Shown here piece by piece: positions 63,784 through 64,000 of a DNA stretch of 64,000 nucleotides. The stretch is from an uncultured Armatimonadota bacterium (GTDB lineage: Bacteria; Armatimonadota; Fimbriimonadia; Fimbriimonadales; Fimbriimonadaceae): assembly GCA_903899015.1 (NCBI GenBank), contig CAIUHP010000075.1:1-64000 (forward strand). Direction: 5' to 3'. The translations under genes and the position numbers were made by a program. The notes below the pieces were generated by a model. It had not been told where the DNA came from. It saw only the letters and a program-made list of their open reading frames with translations, and made no database searches. The stretch's first letter is position 1. Each line of letters opens with the position of its first letter.

Positions 63784-64000
63784 ATGACATTGAGGAATGG
63801 GGCATTCGTGCGAAACCGCATGAAGTTCATGCCCAAAAAGGCAAGTTGGCTGTTTGGGAGTCTCGCGATTTTGGTCGCATCCACCGGTTCTGCGTCAGCG
63901 AGCCAAGCTTACGGAAGCATCAACAACTTCGACTGTGTGAACGACACTGGCGTGGAAGCTCATGGGTTCGAAATTGAGTTGGATTACGGCCACACCACCG
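63784..64000 (+). CDS. Exported protein (5' part; continues past the window)
   Basis: The frame starts at ATG 63784, with AAAGGA and a purine-rich AAAAAAGAAG upstream, and runs to the window edge. It encodes a signal peptide (…WLFGSLAILVASTGSASAS) and then 'YGSINNFDCVNDTGVEAHGFEIELDYGHTT', a start seen in large exported proteins of unknown function. ATG at 63820 is an alternative start. Only 72 residues are visible. Confidence 0.75.
   Translation, partial: MTLRNGAFVRNRMKFMPKKASWLFGSLAILVASTGSASASQAYGSINNFDCVNDTGVEAHGFEIELDYGHTT

Noticed and set aside
62979-63884. 301-aa minus-strand open frame opposite acs
   Set aside because: It is antisense to conserved acs codons and runs through the acs terminator; no homology features are visible.
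1-64000. Prophage, IS element, CRISPR array or defence island
   Set aside because: No transposase, integrase, phage structural gene, direct-repeat/spacer array or defence gene cluster was found; the lone Fic gene is not sufficient.

Overview
The window looks like chromosomal DNA of a free-living, sugar-degrading bacterium, most likely an Armatimonadota (Fimbriimonadia-like) genome. I infer this from two short-leader pseudopilins with the '[20 protein letters not shown]' start followed by 'FPVFAQAKA' and a WCDGH/YVDGH tail, from abundant small lipoproteins and beta-propeller proteins, from a G+C content near 50 percent, and from frequent TTG and GTG starts. I saw no IS element, phage gene, CRISPR array, rRNA or tRNA. 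Genes sit on both strands in short operons, several with 4-bp stop/start overlaps.

Region by region. 1-4.7 kb: end of an unidentified gene, a flavin-dependent halogenase-like enzyme, a GH144/glycoamylase-type hydrolase and a class C beta-lactamase-like serine hydrolase. 4.7-10.1 kb: two coupled amidohydrolase-fold proteins (one tandem, one without metal ligands) and a hexuronate-type MFS transporter. 10.3-16.4 kb: a Fic-HTH protein with a perfect 15-bp inverted repeat at its promoter, and a 1622-aa glycosidase/esterase fusion. 16.4-20 kb: a CLC-F type fluoride exporter with its own promoter and a fluoride riboswitch, an SGNH hydrolase and a WD40 protein. 20-26.2 kb: GH2-like glycosidase, VanX-type D-Ala-D-Ala dipeptidase, an ABC exporter with a zinc-ribbon N-terminus, and a cell-wall amidase. 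26.2-36.2 kb: a cobalamin riboswitch in front of a pseudopilin gene, a complete RND efflux operon (adaptor, pump, TolC), a lysine-aminotransferase-like enzyme, and a second pseudopilin coupled to a tiny lipoprotein. 36.5-47.3 kb: Gfo/Idh oxidoreductase, RsmI, a SurA-like foldase, LexA with a distinctive operator, CysS, CsoR, rhamnulokinase, D-lyxose isomerase, PfkB kinase and a second Gfo/Idh protein. 47.4-64 kb: an ArgD-ArgF fusion, a 52-aa lipoprotein with a hairpin-rich leader, other lipoproteins, a sugar nucleotidyltransferase, aconitase, a secretin-STN-like exported protein, a TolB-like propeller, an SDR enzyme, a LuxR-type regulator coupled to an unknown protein, acetyl-CoA synthetase, and the start of an exported protein.

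Together the genes describe uptake and breakdown of plant or microbial polysaccharide (glucuronate-, rhamnose- and lyxose-type sugars), cell-wall turnover, efflux and toxic-anion defence, plus central carbon and arginine metabolism. The most noteworthy items are RNA-level and architectural: the fluoride and cobalamin riboswitches, the ArgD-ArgF fusion, the Fic operator, the LexA operator, the glycosidase-esterase fusion and a TolC gene without a normal start codon.
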